A stretch of 64,000 bases of DNA, taken from an uncultured Bacteroides sp. (GTDB lineage Bacteria; Bacteroidota; Bacteroidia; Bacteroidales; Bacteroidaceae). Both the position numbers and the translations under genes were made by a program. Shown here one piece after another: positions 42,823-51,896 of this stretch. The DNA lies in the NCBI RefSeq assembly GCF_963678845.1, contig NZ_OY787464.1:806001-870000 (forward strand). Direction: 5' to 3'. Every line of letters begins with the position of its first letter. The stretch's first letter is position 1. The notes under the pieces were generated by a model. It ran no database searches, was not told the origin of the DNA, and saw only the letters and a program-made list of their open reading frames with translations.

Positions 42823-43731
42823 TTATCTCAACCAAATTAAATCACCAACCTGAGGAATGTATTCTCCTGATTTAACATTCAGCTTATAAAGGTTTTTAAG
42901 TCTGATGCCATAAAGCTGAGAAATACTGTGCATAGAATCGTCTTCACGAACCACGTGAACAGTATGTTTTTCAGAGGCATGCTTCTTCTTTTCGTGCAGA
43001 TAAACAATATCTCCTTCTGCTAAAGTATAGTCTTTATTGAGATCATTGTATTTTATCAACTTTCTGGCTGAGGTATTGTACTCGTCGGCTATGCTTTCAA
43101 AGGTATCTCCACGACGTGCAATAACATAAAGCAGATCATTTGCAATATATGCCTTATGAGGAACAATAGACTTCTTTTCCTTTCTATCATGGACATTTCT
43201 CTTATTAGAAAGTCCTTCCCGGTCATATTTATAAAGCTCATAATCTTCAATAATAGTAATCAGACGATTAGCATAAGAAGGGTCTGTAGCATATCCTGCT
43301 TGCTTAAGTCCTTTTGCCCAACCTTTATAATCAGTAATGTCAAGACGGAAAAGAAAAGCATAACGTGAACCGGAAGTAAGAAACTTGGAATGATCTTCAT
43401 AAGAGGCACTCGGATTGTTATATGCCCGGAAACATTCGTTAGGAGCATCGTCATTATGAAAAACAGTTGGTCCGTTCCAACGCATGCCACACTTAATCCC
43501 AAAATGATTATTTGATTCTTTTGCCAAAGAACTGAAACCGGCACCAGATTCAAGTAATCCTTGAGAAAGAGTTATGCTGGCTGGAATTTTGTACTCTTTC
43601 ATCTGTTCCACAGCCAAATCACTGTACTGCTTCACATACGCCACATATTTAGGATTTCTATATTGAGCTTGCGCCATGCCTGTGCAAATGAACAACAAAG
43701 CAAAGACAAAAATCAATCGGGGAAATTTCAT
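42823..43731 (-). CDS. Secreted glucosaminidase (peptidoglycan hydrolase) with two LysM domains
   Basis: 302 residues. Signal peptide (MKFPRLIFVFALLFICTGMAQAQ), then a glucosaminidase domain of the FlgJ/Auto type (IPASITLSQGLLESGAGFSSLAKESNNHFGIKC, with the catalytic Glu in SQGLLESG; CFRAYNNPSASYEDHSKFL; WAKGLKQAGYATDPSYANRLITIIEDY). Two C-terminal LysM repeats (LLYVIARRGDTFESIADEYNTSARKLIKYN and VHVVREDDSMHSISQLYGIRLKNLYKLN) bind peptidoglycan. It cleaves GlcNAc-MurNAc bonds during wall remodelling. Its gene is transcribed toward the IS-disrupted area. Confidence 0.9.
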   Translation of the reverse strand: MKFPRLIFVFALLFICTGMAQAQYRNPKYVAYVKQYSDLAVEQMKEYKIPASITLSQGLLESGAGFSSLAKESNNHFGIKCGMRWNGPTVFHNDDAPNECFRAYNNPSASYEDHSKFLTSGSRYAFLFRLDITDYKGWAKGLKQAGYATDPSYANRLITIIEDYELYKYDREGLSNKRNVHDRKEKKSIVPHKAYIANDLLYVIARRGDTFESIADEYNTSARKLIKYNDLNKDYTLAEGDIVYLHEKKKHASEKHTVHVVREDDSMHSISQLYGIRLKNLYKLNVKSGEYIPQVGDLIWLR

Positions 43732-43800
43732 ACTTTTTATTTTATTCAGTTTGGTATCACAAAAGTCATAAAAATAATCGACTTTACCAATCTCTTTTAT

Positions 43801-43808
43801 TAACTTTG
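43801..43808 (+). promoter_or_regulatory. -7 box of the cytidine deaminase gene
   Basis: TAACTTTG matches TAnnTTTG, 30 bp upstream of the ATG at 43838. No exact TTTG stands 19-21 bp upstream. Confidence 0.5.
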
Positions 43809-43837
43809 TTTGTAAAACCTATAAAAACAGTATAGTT

Positions 43838-44317
43838 ATGAAAGATCTTACGATCAAATCCATTATTAAAGTATGTCAATACGATGAACTTTCAGATGAA
43901 GATAAAAAATTAATTGACCAATCAATAGAAGCAACCAAACGTAGTTATGCCCCTTATTCAAAGTTTTCGGTAGGAGCCGCTGCTTTGCTGGACAATGGCA
44001 TTACCGTGACAGGGACTAATCAGGAGAATGCGGCCTACCCTTCCGGACTTTGCGCTGAACGTACTGCTTTGTTCTATGCAAATTCCCAATATCCGGACTC
44101 TGCAGTAAAGACTCTCGCCATTGCTGCCCGCACGGAACGCGATTTTATTGAAACACCAATACCTCCCTGTGGTGCTTGCCGACAGGTTATTCTGGAAACA
44201 GAGAAACGATATGGCAATTCCATCCGCATTTTGCTTTATGGAAAAAGCTGCATCTATCTGGTAGAAGGAATCGGCAGTTTGCTTCCTCTCTCTTTTGATG
44301 CTTCGGCTATGGAATAA
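43838..44317 (+). CDS. cdd: Cytidine deaminase
   Basis: 159 residues. The zinc site is seen as LCAERTALF (Cys-Ala-Glu, catalytic Glu) and PPCGACRQVI (two Cys), the all-cysteine zinc ligand set of tetrameric cytidine deaminases. Substrate residues include YSKFSVGAAALL and GTNQENAAYPSG. It converts cytidine and deoxycytidine to uridine forms in pyrimidine salvage. It is followed by a small lipoprotein gene on the same strand, with an internal start 46 bp past the stop. Confidence 0.95.
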   Translation: MKDLTIKSIIKVCQYDELSDEDKKLIDQSIEATKRSYAPYSKFSVGAAALLDNGITVTGTNQENAAYPSGLCAERTALFYANSQYPDSAVKTLAIAARTERDFIETPIPPCGACRQVILETEKRYGNSIRILLYGKSCIYLVEGIGSLLPLSFDASAME

Positions 44318-44363
44318 TGGTTGGTCTACAACCTTATATATTAATATAAAACGAAGGTATAAA

Positions 44364-44735
44364 ATGAAAAAAATCTGTTTACTTCTATTAGTTTCTTTAT
44401 CACTATCCAGTTGTATAACTACACAGACAGAGAATAAAGGTTCATTCGTTTCAAAAGATTATACGAAAAGTATGTTTGTAATTAGTGATAAGGTAAAACC
44501 CGGTATGAGCAAAGCTGACTTTATCTCTCTTTTCGGGAAACCTTATAAGACTGGTTTCTATTTCGATAAGGATAAGGTTTTGCACGAAGACCTGTATTAC
44601 AAAGAGCAGTTGTATATACAAACATGGTATATGATAAATACAGTATTTCATTTTGAGAATTCCATATTGGTATCTCAGGAACAGGGAGATGAAAACCGAA
44701 CTTTTAGTGAATGCAATTGCAGTAGCAAAAAATAA
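44364..44735 (+). CDS. Small lipoprotein with a BamE/SmpA-like fold
   Basis: 123 residues from the chosen ATG 44364. The frame is open back to 44295, but MKKICLLLLVSLSLSSC is a clear lipoprotein signal with lipobox Cys17, so the inner start is right. VKPGMSKADFISLFGKPYKTGFYF is the hallmark N-terminal helix-hairpin of BamE/SmpA-like outer-membrane lipoproteins; the rest is beta-strand rich. Whether it belongs to the BAM complex or is one of many unrelated small paralogues is not known. The C-terminal CNCSSKK is unusual. Confidence 0.7.
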   Translation: MKKICLLLLVSLSLSSCITTQTENKGSFVSKDYTKSMFVISDKVKPGMSKADFISLFGKPYKTGFYFDKDKVLHEDLYYKEQLYIQTWYMINTVFHFENSILVSQEQGDENRTFSECNCSSKK

Positions 44736-44827
44736 CTTTTTGAAAAGTATTTATAATAAAAAAGCTGTCTCAATAATGGAGGGCACTGAAAAACTGGCTC
44801 TTTAGGTTTTTCGGCAATTAAATTACT

Positions 44828-44871
44828 CAGCACATATCCATTAAAAGATTGGGATATGTGCTGTTTTTTTT
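44828..44871 (+). terminator. Strong terminator upstream of the IS1182 transposase
   Basis: CAGCACATATCC (44828-44839) pairs over 12 bp with GGATATGTGCTG (44852-44863), followed by eight T. It lies inside the element, 30 bp before the transposase ATG, in the same orientation. It probably shields the transposase from outside transcription. Confidence 0.85.
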
Positions 44872-44900
44872 ATACCTTTATAAGTATAAATCAATCCGAT

Positions 44901-46358
44901 ATGCTTCCATTGCAACAAGCCATACCGTTCAGTAATTACACAGATCTATACGATTTGCTTATTCCACAGGACAATCTATTGCGTCAAATAAACGACCTGA
45001 TAGACTTCTCTTTCGTCCATAAGGAACTCCTGGACAAATACTGCCTGAATAACGGTTGTACGGCCGAGTGCCCGATCAGGATGTTCAAATATCTTTTGTT
45101 AAAGACAATCTTTGATATTTCGGACGTGGACGTTGTTGAACGCTCGCGATATGATCTTTCATTCAAATACTTTTTGGATCTGGCTCCCGAGGAAACCGAA
45201 TTGATCTCTCCAAGTTCTTTGTGTAAGTTTCGCCGACTCCGTTTGAAGGACAAGGATTTGTTGAATCTGCTTATAGGAACGACAGTGTCTATTGCAATAG
45301 ACAAGGGAATCATCAAGTCAAAGACCATTATTGTTGATTCCACACACACCGGTTCACGGAGCAACCCGTATTCGCCTGTCGAGATTTTGCGACTTCGTTC
45401 AAAGCAGTTGCGCAAGAGCCTTTATGATGTGGAGGAGTCAATAAAAGAAGGTTTGCCCCTGAAGAATGAAGATGACGATCTGGAGCATGAGCTTGATTAT
45501 ACCAAAGCGTTGTTTGAAGTCGTATCCGACAACGAGACATTGGTCAATGTTCCCAAAGTCAGAGAGCGTCTGAACATGCTCAAGGAAACGCTTTCAGATA
45601 TCGAGGATCATTATGTCAGCTCCACAGATGAAGATGCACGGGTTGGACACAAAAGCCAGGACAAGTCGTTCTTTGGCTATAAGACACACATCGCCATGAG
45701 TGACGAACGTATAATCACTGCCGCCACAGTCACTTCCGAGGAGAAGGGTGACGGTCCCCAATTACCCGAACTTGTTGAACAGAGCAGAAATAACGGCATG
45801 GAAGTTGAAACAGTCATTGGAGACACCGCTTATTCGGGAAAGAACAACATTCAGCTCGCTCAAGATGAGCAAAAAGGATTTGAACTGGTGGCAAAACTTA
45901 ATCCTGCCATAAGCCAAGGCTCCCGACGGGCGGAGCAAAGTTTTGAATTCAATAAGGATGCGGGTATGTTCGTATGCCCTGCAGGGCATATGGCGATACG
46001 GCGTGCCAAGCAGGGTAAAAAGAATCAAGGAAAGAATCAGTTTATCGTATACTTCTTCAATACTGACAAATGTCGGATATGTGGCAGGCGGCAAGGATGT
46101 TACAAAGAGAGTGCAAAAACGAAAACCTACTCGGTCAGGATTAAATCTGACGAACATAAACACCAGATGGATTTTCAAGAAACAGATGAATTTAGGGCCA
46201 AATCTCGATCACGATACAAGATAGAAGCTAAAAATGCGGAACTTAAGAATGTCTTCGGGTATGATAGGGCATTGTCATACGGCCTGACATGCATGCAACT
46301 TCAAGGCGCCATGGCCATTTTTGCTGCAAATATCAAGAGAATTCTCAAATTAATCTAA
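44901..46358 (+). CDS. IS1182-family transposase
   Basis: About 485 residues from ATG 44901 (MLPLQQAIPFSNYTDLYDLL). The longer frame from 44856 would begin inside the terminator hairpin and is rejected. It has the N-terminal DUF772 region (CPIRMFKYLLLKTIFDISDVDVVERSRYDLSFKYFLDLAPEE) and a DDE catalytic domain with Asp in IIVDSTHTGSRS, Asp in VIGDTAYSGKNN, and Glu in RYKIEAKNAELKNVFGYDRAL. A C-x2-C-type cluster (CRICGRRQGCYKESAK) precedes the last part. It appears intact. Base composition is visibly more GC-rich than neighbouring genes. Confidence 0.93.
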   Translation: MLPLQQAIPFSNYTDLYDLLIPQDNLLRQINDLIDFSFVHKELLDKYCLNNGCTAECPIRMFKYLLLKTIFDISDVDVVERSRYDLSFKYFLDLAPEETELISPSSLCKFRRLRLKDKDLLNLLIGTTVSIAIDKGIIKSKTIIVDSTHTGSRSNPYSPVEILRLRSKQLRKSLYDVEESIKEGLPLKNEDDDLEHELDYTKALFEVVSDNETLVNVPKVRERLNMLKETLSDIEDHYVSSTDEDARVGHKSQDKSFFGYKTHIAMSDERIITAATVTSEEKGDGPQLPELVEQSRNNGMEVETVIGDTAYSGKNNIQLAQDEQKGFELVAKLNPAISQGSRRAEQSFEFNKDAGMFVCPAGHMAIRRAKQGKKNQGKNQFIVYFFNTDKCRICGRRQGCYKESAKTKTYSVRIKSDEHKHQMDFQETDEFRAKSRSRYKIEAKNAELKNVFGYDRALSYGLTCMQLQGAMAIFAANIKRILKLI

Positions 46359-46457
46359 GAAGGCGTATTTTCCCTGTAAATCAACTGAAAAATGCTCATG
46401 TAGCAATGTTTACGACTATCCGCCCCCTTTCAAGTTTGTTTTTCAGGAAATATAGAA

Positions 46458-46500
46458 AAATAGCCAAATCCTATTTCCGGGCTTGGCTATTTTGAATTTT
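46458..46500 (+). terminator. Terminator after the IS1182 transposase
   Basis: AAATAGCCAA (46458-46467) pairs with TTGGCTATTT (46483-46492), followed by TGAATTTT. It ends transcription before the right IS end. Confidence 0.65.
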
Positions 46501-46593
46501 ATCGACTCGTGAACGATAATCTGAAAAATTGAAAGACTTTTTCAGTGCCCTCCATTATTGAAACAGCTTTTTTACGATGAGATATAATTTTTT

Positions 46594-48342
46594 TTAGATT
46601 CCCAGAGAAGTCATTACAGATTTAATTTTTTCATCAGCGGCAGCATTTGCTTTATCATAGTCTGCACGTGATTTTACTTCACCTTTTACTTCAATATAGA
46701 ATTTAATCTTTGGTTCTGTTCCTGAAGGGCGGATAGAAACTTTACTTCCATCTTCTGTAAAATATTGCAATACATTAGAGGATTCAGGCATATCCAAAAC
46801 AGTTTTCTCGCCAGTAACAGTATTGGTTTGTTGTAATGTCTGGAAGTCTTTATAAAGAACAATCTTAGATCCAGCCATTTCTTTAGGAGGATTGTTACGG
46901 AAATCAGTCATCATTTGCTTGATTTCTTCTGCTCCGCTCTTACCTTGTTTTACAACAGAAACACCTTTTTCCTTAGAGAATCCGTATTCTACATAAATAT
47001 CCTGTAACAGTTCATATAATGTTTTGCCATTATCTTTTGCCCAGGCAGCAACCTCAGCAATTAAACAGCAAGCAGAAACTGCATCTTTATCGCGGCAGAA
47101 ATCTTCAGCAAGGAATCCGTAGCTTTCTTCTCCACCACCAATGTATTTCTTCTTTCCTTCCAATAGACGAATTTCACGTGCAATCCATTTGAATCCGGTG
47201 TAGCAGTCAAGCAATTCAATCTTATTACGGTCTGCAATAGTCTTCACAAGTTCTGTGGTAACAATAGTCTTCACTACAAATTCATCACCTTTAATCTTGT
47301 CCAGTGCTTTATACTGAGTGATGATGTAATATAGATACATCAGACAAGTTTGGTTTCCGTTGATTAATACCCATTCACCTTTATCGTCCTTGCAGGAAAT
47401 ACCTACACGGTCGGCATCAGGATCAGAAGCCATCACTAAATCTGCATCTGTAGCTTTTGCTTTCTCAATAGCCATTGACAATGCAGCTGGTTCTTCAGGG
47501 TTAGGAGACTTTACTGTAGGAAAATCACCACTGATTACATTCTGTTCTGGCACAGGGATGACATTAGTAAAGCCCCACATTTTGAGTGAACGAGGAATAA
47601 TATGAACTCCTGTTCCGTGGATTGGAGTATATACAATCTTCAAATCTTTATGACGGGCAATAACTTCCGGGTCAATAGATACTGTCTTTACTTTATCCAG
47701 ATATGCTTTGTCTATCTCTTCTCCGATAATTTCAATCAAAGCAGAATTACCTTCAAACTTAATGTCGGCAGCAGAAGCTACATTATTCACTTCATCAATA
47801 ATTCCGGAATCGTGAGGTGCAAGTACCTGAGCGCCATCATCCCAATATGCTTTATATCCGTTATATTCTTTCGGGTTATGTGAAGCAGTAAGGATTATAC
47901 CGCTTTGGCAACCCAATTGACGGATAGTGAAAGACATCTCAGGAGTAGGGCGAAGATCTTCAAATAAATAGACCTTTATTCCATTAGCAGAAAATATATT
48001 GGCAGAAATTTCGGCAAACTTACGACTATTGTTACGGCTATCATGACCAATAACAACAGAAATCTGCTTTAATTCCTTGAAAGACTTATTGAGGTAGTTA
48101 GACAAACCTTGAGTTGCAGCTCCAACAGTGTAAATATTCATACGATTGCTACCAACTCCCATAATACCGCGCAAACCACCTGTTCCGAATTCCAGATCTT
48201 TGTAAAATGATTCAATCAGTTCTGATTTATCTTCATTCTCCAACATTCTTTTAACTTCAGACTGTGTTTCTGCATCATAAGCGGGTGTAAGCCATTTATT
48301 AGCCTTCTCGGTTACGAATTTTATTAATTCTACATTGTCCAT
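46594..48342 (-). CDS. Phospho-sugar mutase (phosphoglucomutase/phosphomannomutase family)
   Basis: 582 residues, the length of the large alpha-phosphohexomutases seen in Bacteroidota. Active-site serine loop ILTASHNPKEYNGYKAYW, metal-binding loop ASDPDADRVGI, sugar-binding GGGEESYGFLAEDF, and phosphate-binding RPSGTEPKIKFYIE are all present and in order. It interconverts hexose 1- and 6-phosphates (glucose or mannose) for cell-wall sugar and glycogen pathways. A -7 box at 48392-48399 (minus TACTTTTG) lies 49 bp upstream. The IS1182 element ends 20 bp beyond its stop codon and leaves it intact. Confidence 0.93.
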   Translation of the reverse strand: MDNVELIKFVTEKANKWLTPAYDAETQSEVKRMLENEDKSELIESFYKDLEFGTGGLRGIMGVGSNRMNIYTVGAATQGLSNYLNKSFKELKQISVVIGHDSRNNSRKFAEISANIFSANGIKVYLFEDLRPTPEMSFTIRQLGCQSGIILTASHNPKEYNGYKAYWDDGAQVLAPHDSGIIDEVNNVASAADIKFEGNSALIEIIGEEIDKAYLDKVKTVSIDPEVIARHKDLKIVYTPIHGTGVHIIPRSLKMWGFTNVIPVPEQNVISGDFPTVKSPNPEEPAALSMAIEKAKATDADLVMASDPDADRVGISCKDDKGEWVLINGNQTCLMYLYYIITQYKALDKIKGDEFVVKTIVTTELVKTIADRNKIELLDCYTGFKWIAREIRLLEGKKKYIGGGEESYGFLAEDFCRDKDAVSACCLIAEVAAWAKDNGKTLYELLQDIYVEYGFSKEKGVSVVKQGKSGAEEIKQMMTDFRNNPPKEMAGSKIVLYKDFQTLQQTNTVTGEKTVLDMPESSNVLQYFTEDGSKVSIRPSGTEPKIKFYIEVKGEVKSRADYDKANAAADEKIKSVMTSLGI

Positions 48343-48456
48343 ACGATTGTTTATTTAAATTGTTACTGTATTCATACTATTAAAATCGGTACAAAAGTAA
48401 AAAATATAATTTACATGTTCGGTCTCATTAAGTAACCTTTTTGTCCGTAAAAAGAT

Positions 48457-50094
48457 TTATTTGGTCACTTTATAGCGATCTCCCGTAGCTTTAACTAATT
48501 CTTCAAGAAAATCCTGAGGATATCCCGGGCGAATTACTGGAGCTGGCTGACCAATATCATTGCGTTCAAATTTTCCATCTTTCATGCGCTTAACCACACC
48601 ATCATTGTATTTCACAATAAGGAATTCTCCAAGGTGTTTCCATGTATCAAAAGCAGTCTGAGCAGTCATATTTGTATAATTAGCCAAGAAAGCTTTTGCT
48701 TTGGTAGGATCTGTTTCCAACATTTTTGCGGCAGTAGCCTCTATTGCATCCTGAGACATATTAAATCCGCTTTCTAACTCTTTCTGACTTGAACGTACAT
48801 CATCAATCATCAAGCTATAACGAGGATAAACCATATTGGCTACCCAGTTGAAAATCCAGAAAGAAGATTCCCATGAAAAAGTGATATAATCACCTTTTCC
48901 CTGAGCGTAGCAATCGGGCACTTTATCTGTACAGCAATAAACCGGTGTATAAACAGTCATATTTGCATCATCCATTCCAAACCATAACACACCACCAATT
49001 GCATCGGGCTTGTCTGCTCTCATTTGTGCAACAAATGTAAAGCCTGTTTGTTGAGTAGAAATTGGACGCTCATTGAAATACTGCTGATCACCAACTTTGT
49101 ATGTTAATGGAGAAAGACGATACGGACTTTTAAATGGACCGGCTCCAGGATCTTTTGTCAAATCAAGAGGTGTACCTTCATAATGGTCGCGCATAGCATT
49201 CTTTACATCCTGTACAGATACTTTCTTTACAGGTTTAATATAAAGAGGCATCGGTTCATTGCTGGTTCCCTGAATATAACTCAAATATGAATTCATCTCA
49301 GGATTAAACATCCGGAAATAGCTCCATACTCTGGCCTCACAGAAACGACGAGCTTCAAAATCAAGCGGAGCATAGGCGTCTGCAAAACTAAAATCTTTGT
49401 TCACTCCATTGAAATATTTCTTTTCACGGGCAAATGAAACCACATCTGAAGAGTACATGCAATTTTCTTTATCAGACATATCAAACTGACGAATACGAGA
49501 TTGATTGGCATGAGCAGAGATACAGTCATCGGGAATGCGTACTGCTACCCATACAGCACCTCTGATGCCAGGACCCTTTCCAACCATTTCCATAATCCAT
49601 ACCTCATTAGGATCTGCAATGGTAAAAGACTCACCTTCACTGCAATATCCATATTCCTGAACCAACTTATCCATGGTTTGAATTGCTTCCCGGGCAGTAT
49701 GTGAACGTTGAAGTGCTATATAGATTAAGCTTCCATAATCAATAATACCAGTTGAATCGGCCAACTCGGGGCGACCACCAAAAGTAGTTTCTCCAATGGT
49801 AACCTGAAACTCATTCATATTACCAATCACATTATATGTTTTTTTAGCTTGCTCAATCTGTCCTAAATATTTGCCCGAATCCCAGTCGTGTATGTTCATC
49901 ATAGTTCCCTTTACATACGTTCCTGCAGAATAATGACATAAATAGCCAAACATTCCATAAGAATCGGCAGAGTATGAAACAATGGTTGAACCATCCGTTG
50001 AGGCATTTTTACCCACAATGAGATTTGTGCAGGCAAAAGTTTCGGTTAGCATTGCAAACAACATAAATGCAACAGTTAAGAGTTTTTTATTCAT
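48457..50094 (-). CDS. Secreted C69-family dipeptidase
   Basis: About 545 residues from ATG 50094. The frame is open to 50151, but the inner start gives a proper signal peptide (MNKKLLTVAFMLFAMLTETFA) ending just before Cys22. C69 (PepD) enzymes are N-terminal nucleophile hydrolases whose catalytic Cys is uncovered by processing, and CTNLIVGKNASTDGSTIVSYSAD is the family's N-terminal motif. Further blocks such as QVTIGETTFGGRPEL and WIMEMVGKGPGIRGAVWVAVRIPDDCISAHANQSRI are typical. It would hydrolyse dipeptides in the periplasm. It starts 16 bp after the M23 peptidase gene, consistent with one operon. Confidence 0.92.
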   Translation of the reverse strand: MNKKLLTVAFMLFAMLTETFACTNLIVGKNASTDGSTIVSYSADSYGMFGYLCHYSAGTYVKGTMMNIHDWDSGKYLGQIEQAKKTYNVIGNMNEFQVTIGETTFGGRPELADSTGIIDYGSLIYIALQRSHTAREAIQTMDKLVQEYGYCSEGESFTIADPNEVWIMEMVGKGPGIRGAVWVAVRIPDDCISAHANQSRIRQFDMSDKENCMYSSDVVSFAREKKYFNGVNKDFSFADAYAPLDFEARRFCEARVWSYFRMFNPEMNSYLSYIQGTSNEPMPLYIKPVKKVSVQDVKNAMRDHYEGTPLDLTKDPGAGPFKSPYRLSPLTYKVGDQQYFNERPISTQQTGFTFVAQMRADKPDAIGGVLWFGMDDANMTVYTPVYCCTDKVPDCYAQGKGDYITFSWESSFWIFNWVANMVYPRYSLMIDDVRSSQKELESGFNMSQDAIEATAAKMLETDPTKAKAFLANYTNMTAQTAFDTWKHLGEFLIVKYNDGVVKRMKDGKFERNDIGQPAPVIRPGYPQDFLEELVKATGDRYKVTK

Positions 50095-50110
50095 ATATTC
50101 TATTTTATTT

Positions 50111-51754
50111 TTACCACTTAAATGAATCACGATAAATAGAAGTATTGCCACAATTGTCTATTAGCAGTAATTCTACGTTGTGCAAAATTCCTTTCTGAAC
50201 CTTTCTGGAGTCAAGCCTACAGCTCAAACGGGAACTCATCAACCTAAAATGAAAGAGAGCAAACTTTCCGTCTATTTTTCCCTTATAGTATTTAATACCT
50301 GTTTCATTATCATAAATTGAAAAAGATATGATTCCGGCTTTTGTCCAGTAGCTCTTTCCAACCGGAGCTATCCTCGGACGAATTGTATCTACTTTCACTG
50401 TATATGTGCCGAGCTCTTTTATATCAGCACAAACATATCCGTTAGAAAACACCCCTCCAACAGATTTAAATCTATTACCTATTTTCTGAGCAATATAATA
50501 TTTCTTTGTATCTGATGTAACCATCTTTTTAACACCAATCTGCAATTCACAGGATGCAAGAAGAGGCAACGCAACATTATGCAGTTTACAATCTAATGAA
50601 ATTGCTCCGGGAACATCAAAAGTTTCAAAGTTAACCGGCTCATCCTGATACACCATCCCAGCAGGAACTATCAGCTGAACGCCCGGTTTCTTGAGAACAT
50701 TCAATTCATTCCACTTCAAAACATCCTTGCTCTTAGGGTCCCATTCAGGAATATCATGTTTGCGTCCGCGAACCGTAAATTCACAACGCGACATATTTCC
50801 ATAGACATCCTTCAACACATACAGAAACTTATAATCACGCTCTTCATTTATATTTATAATTCCACGATTGTCTCCGGTATGTAAGAATCGCAGCGTATTT
50901 CCGGGATCACGAAAAGATTTCAGATATCCGGCATAGGTCCATGAATATACCATTCTATTCTCATAAGAAGAAAAATGATCCATATCACTGCAGCAAACTT
51001 GTTTTCCATCTACATACAATGTTATGGCATGAACACCATAATGACGTTGGATATTATCCATATAGTCATGCGCTCTGATTCCAACGCCAATTTCTCCCCA
51101 GGCTTCAATCATCTGTTTCCCATAAGAAGGAAAAGATTGATTAGATTGTTTACCATTTACCACACCTTTTCCTCTTTGCGGAAATAACATGATAGATTCT
51201 GCTCTGGGAGCCTTAGTATCTTTAATCAGATTAATATAGAACTGAAGAGGATCTACATTATCTCCTGACTCTGTATCAAGGATATCCATGTGCAAGTGCG
51301 GACCGAAAGAATAACCTTCATTACCACTCCACCCTATTTGCTGACCTGCTTTTACAGGAAAATCATCCGGAGAAAGATCTATGCTCACTTCATCCAACTC
51401 ATGAGCATACTGGTACTTTTCAGTATAATCGGCAATTGTACGCACAAAACCAAGCATGTGACGGTAAATAGAGGTGTAACCATTCTTATGTCTCACATGA
51501 AGCATGTATCCTGACCCAATAGATACATCTATTTTAGAGATGTATCCGTCTGCAATACTATAAACAGGCAATCCCGTTTTTCCTTGTGTTCTGAAATCAA
51601 GCCCTCCGTGAAAATGATTAGGCCTCAACTCTCCAAAATTACCACTAAGTATAAGTGAAGTGTTTAACGGCGTCACAAATTCAGCCTTCTTTATCTCCTG
51701 AGCTGAAAGCGAAAATTCGCCTAAAAGCATCAGAGCAATTATATATCTTTTCAT
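50111..51754 (-). CDS. M23-family metallopeptidase (peptidoglycan endopeptidase-like)
   Basis: About 547 residues from ATG 51754 (MKRYIIALMLLGEFSLSAQ is a signal peptide; the frame is open to 51784). M23 zinc motifs are near the N-terminus: HFHGGLDF (His49/Asp53) and, after QIGWSGNEGYSFG, PHLHMDI. The C-terminal about 350 residues are beta-sandwich-like repeats with no recognised catalytic motif. M23 enzymes cut peptide cross-links in peptidoglycan. The peptidase domain is N-terminal, unlike many lysostaphin-type enzymes where it is C-terminal. Followed closely by the C69 gene, so the pair may handle wall peptides in sequence. Confidence 0.88.
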   Translation of the reverse strand: MKRYIIALMLLGEFSLSAQEIKKAEFVTPLNTSLILSGNFGELRPNHFHGGLDFRTQGKTGLPVYSIADGYISKIDVSIGSGYMLHVRHKNGYTSIYRHMLGFVRTIADYTEKYQYAHELDEVSIDLSPDDFPVKAGQQIGWSGNEGYSFGPHLHMDILDTESGDNVDPLQFYINLIKDTKAPRAESIMLFPQRGKGVVNGKQSNQSFPSYGKQMIEAWGEIGVGIRAHDYMDNIQRHYGVHAITLYVDGKQVCCSDMDHFSSYENRMVYSWTYAGYLKSFRDPGNTLRFLHTGDNRGIININEERDYKFLYVLKDVYGNMSRCEFTVRGRKHDIPEWDPKSKDVLKWNELNVLKKPGVQLIVPAGMVYQDEPVNFETFDVPGAISLDCKLHNVALPLLASCELQIGVKKMVTSDTKKYYIAQKIGNRFKSVGGVFSNGYVCADIKELGTYTVKVDTIRPRIAPVGKSYWTKAGIISFSIYDNETGIKYYKGKIDGKFALFHFRLMSSRLSCRLDSRKVQKGILHNVELLLIDNCGNTSIYRDSFKW

Positions 51755-51896
51755 TAAAACTAATACTATTTTCAAGAACTGCAAACTTACTGATTTTTAT
51801 TCAAAGTGCATAATCATTATAAATATTAATAACAAAGATTCAACTTTATGCTATCTTTATCTGTTATTAAAATAAAAGGTAAAACTGAATGTTATT

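Larger units (their letters stand above)
44758..46573 (+). mobile_element. IS1182-family insertion sequence (about 1816 bp)
   Basis: 36-bp terminal inverted repeats with one mismatch: 44758-44793 (AAAAAAGCTGTCTCAATAAT onward) and 46538-46573. It contains one transposase gene between two hairpin terminators. Exact ends are uncertain by a few bases because of A/T runs, and no target duplication can be read. It lies between intact genes and interrupts neither. Confidence 0.88.
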
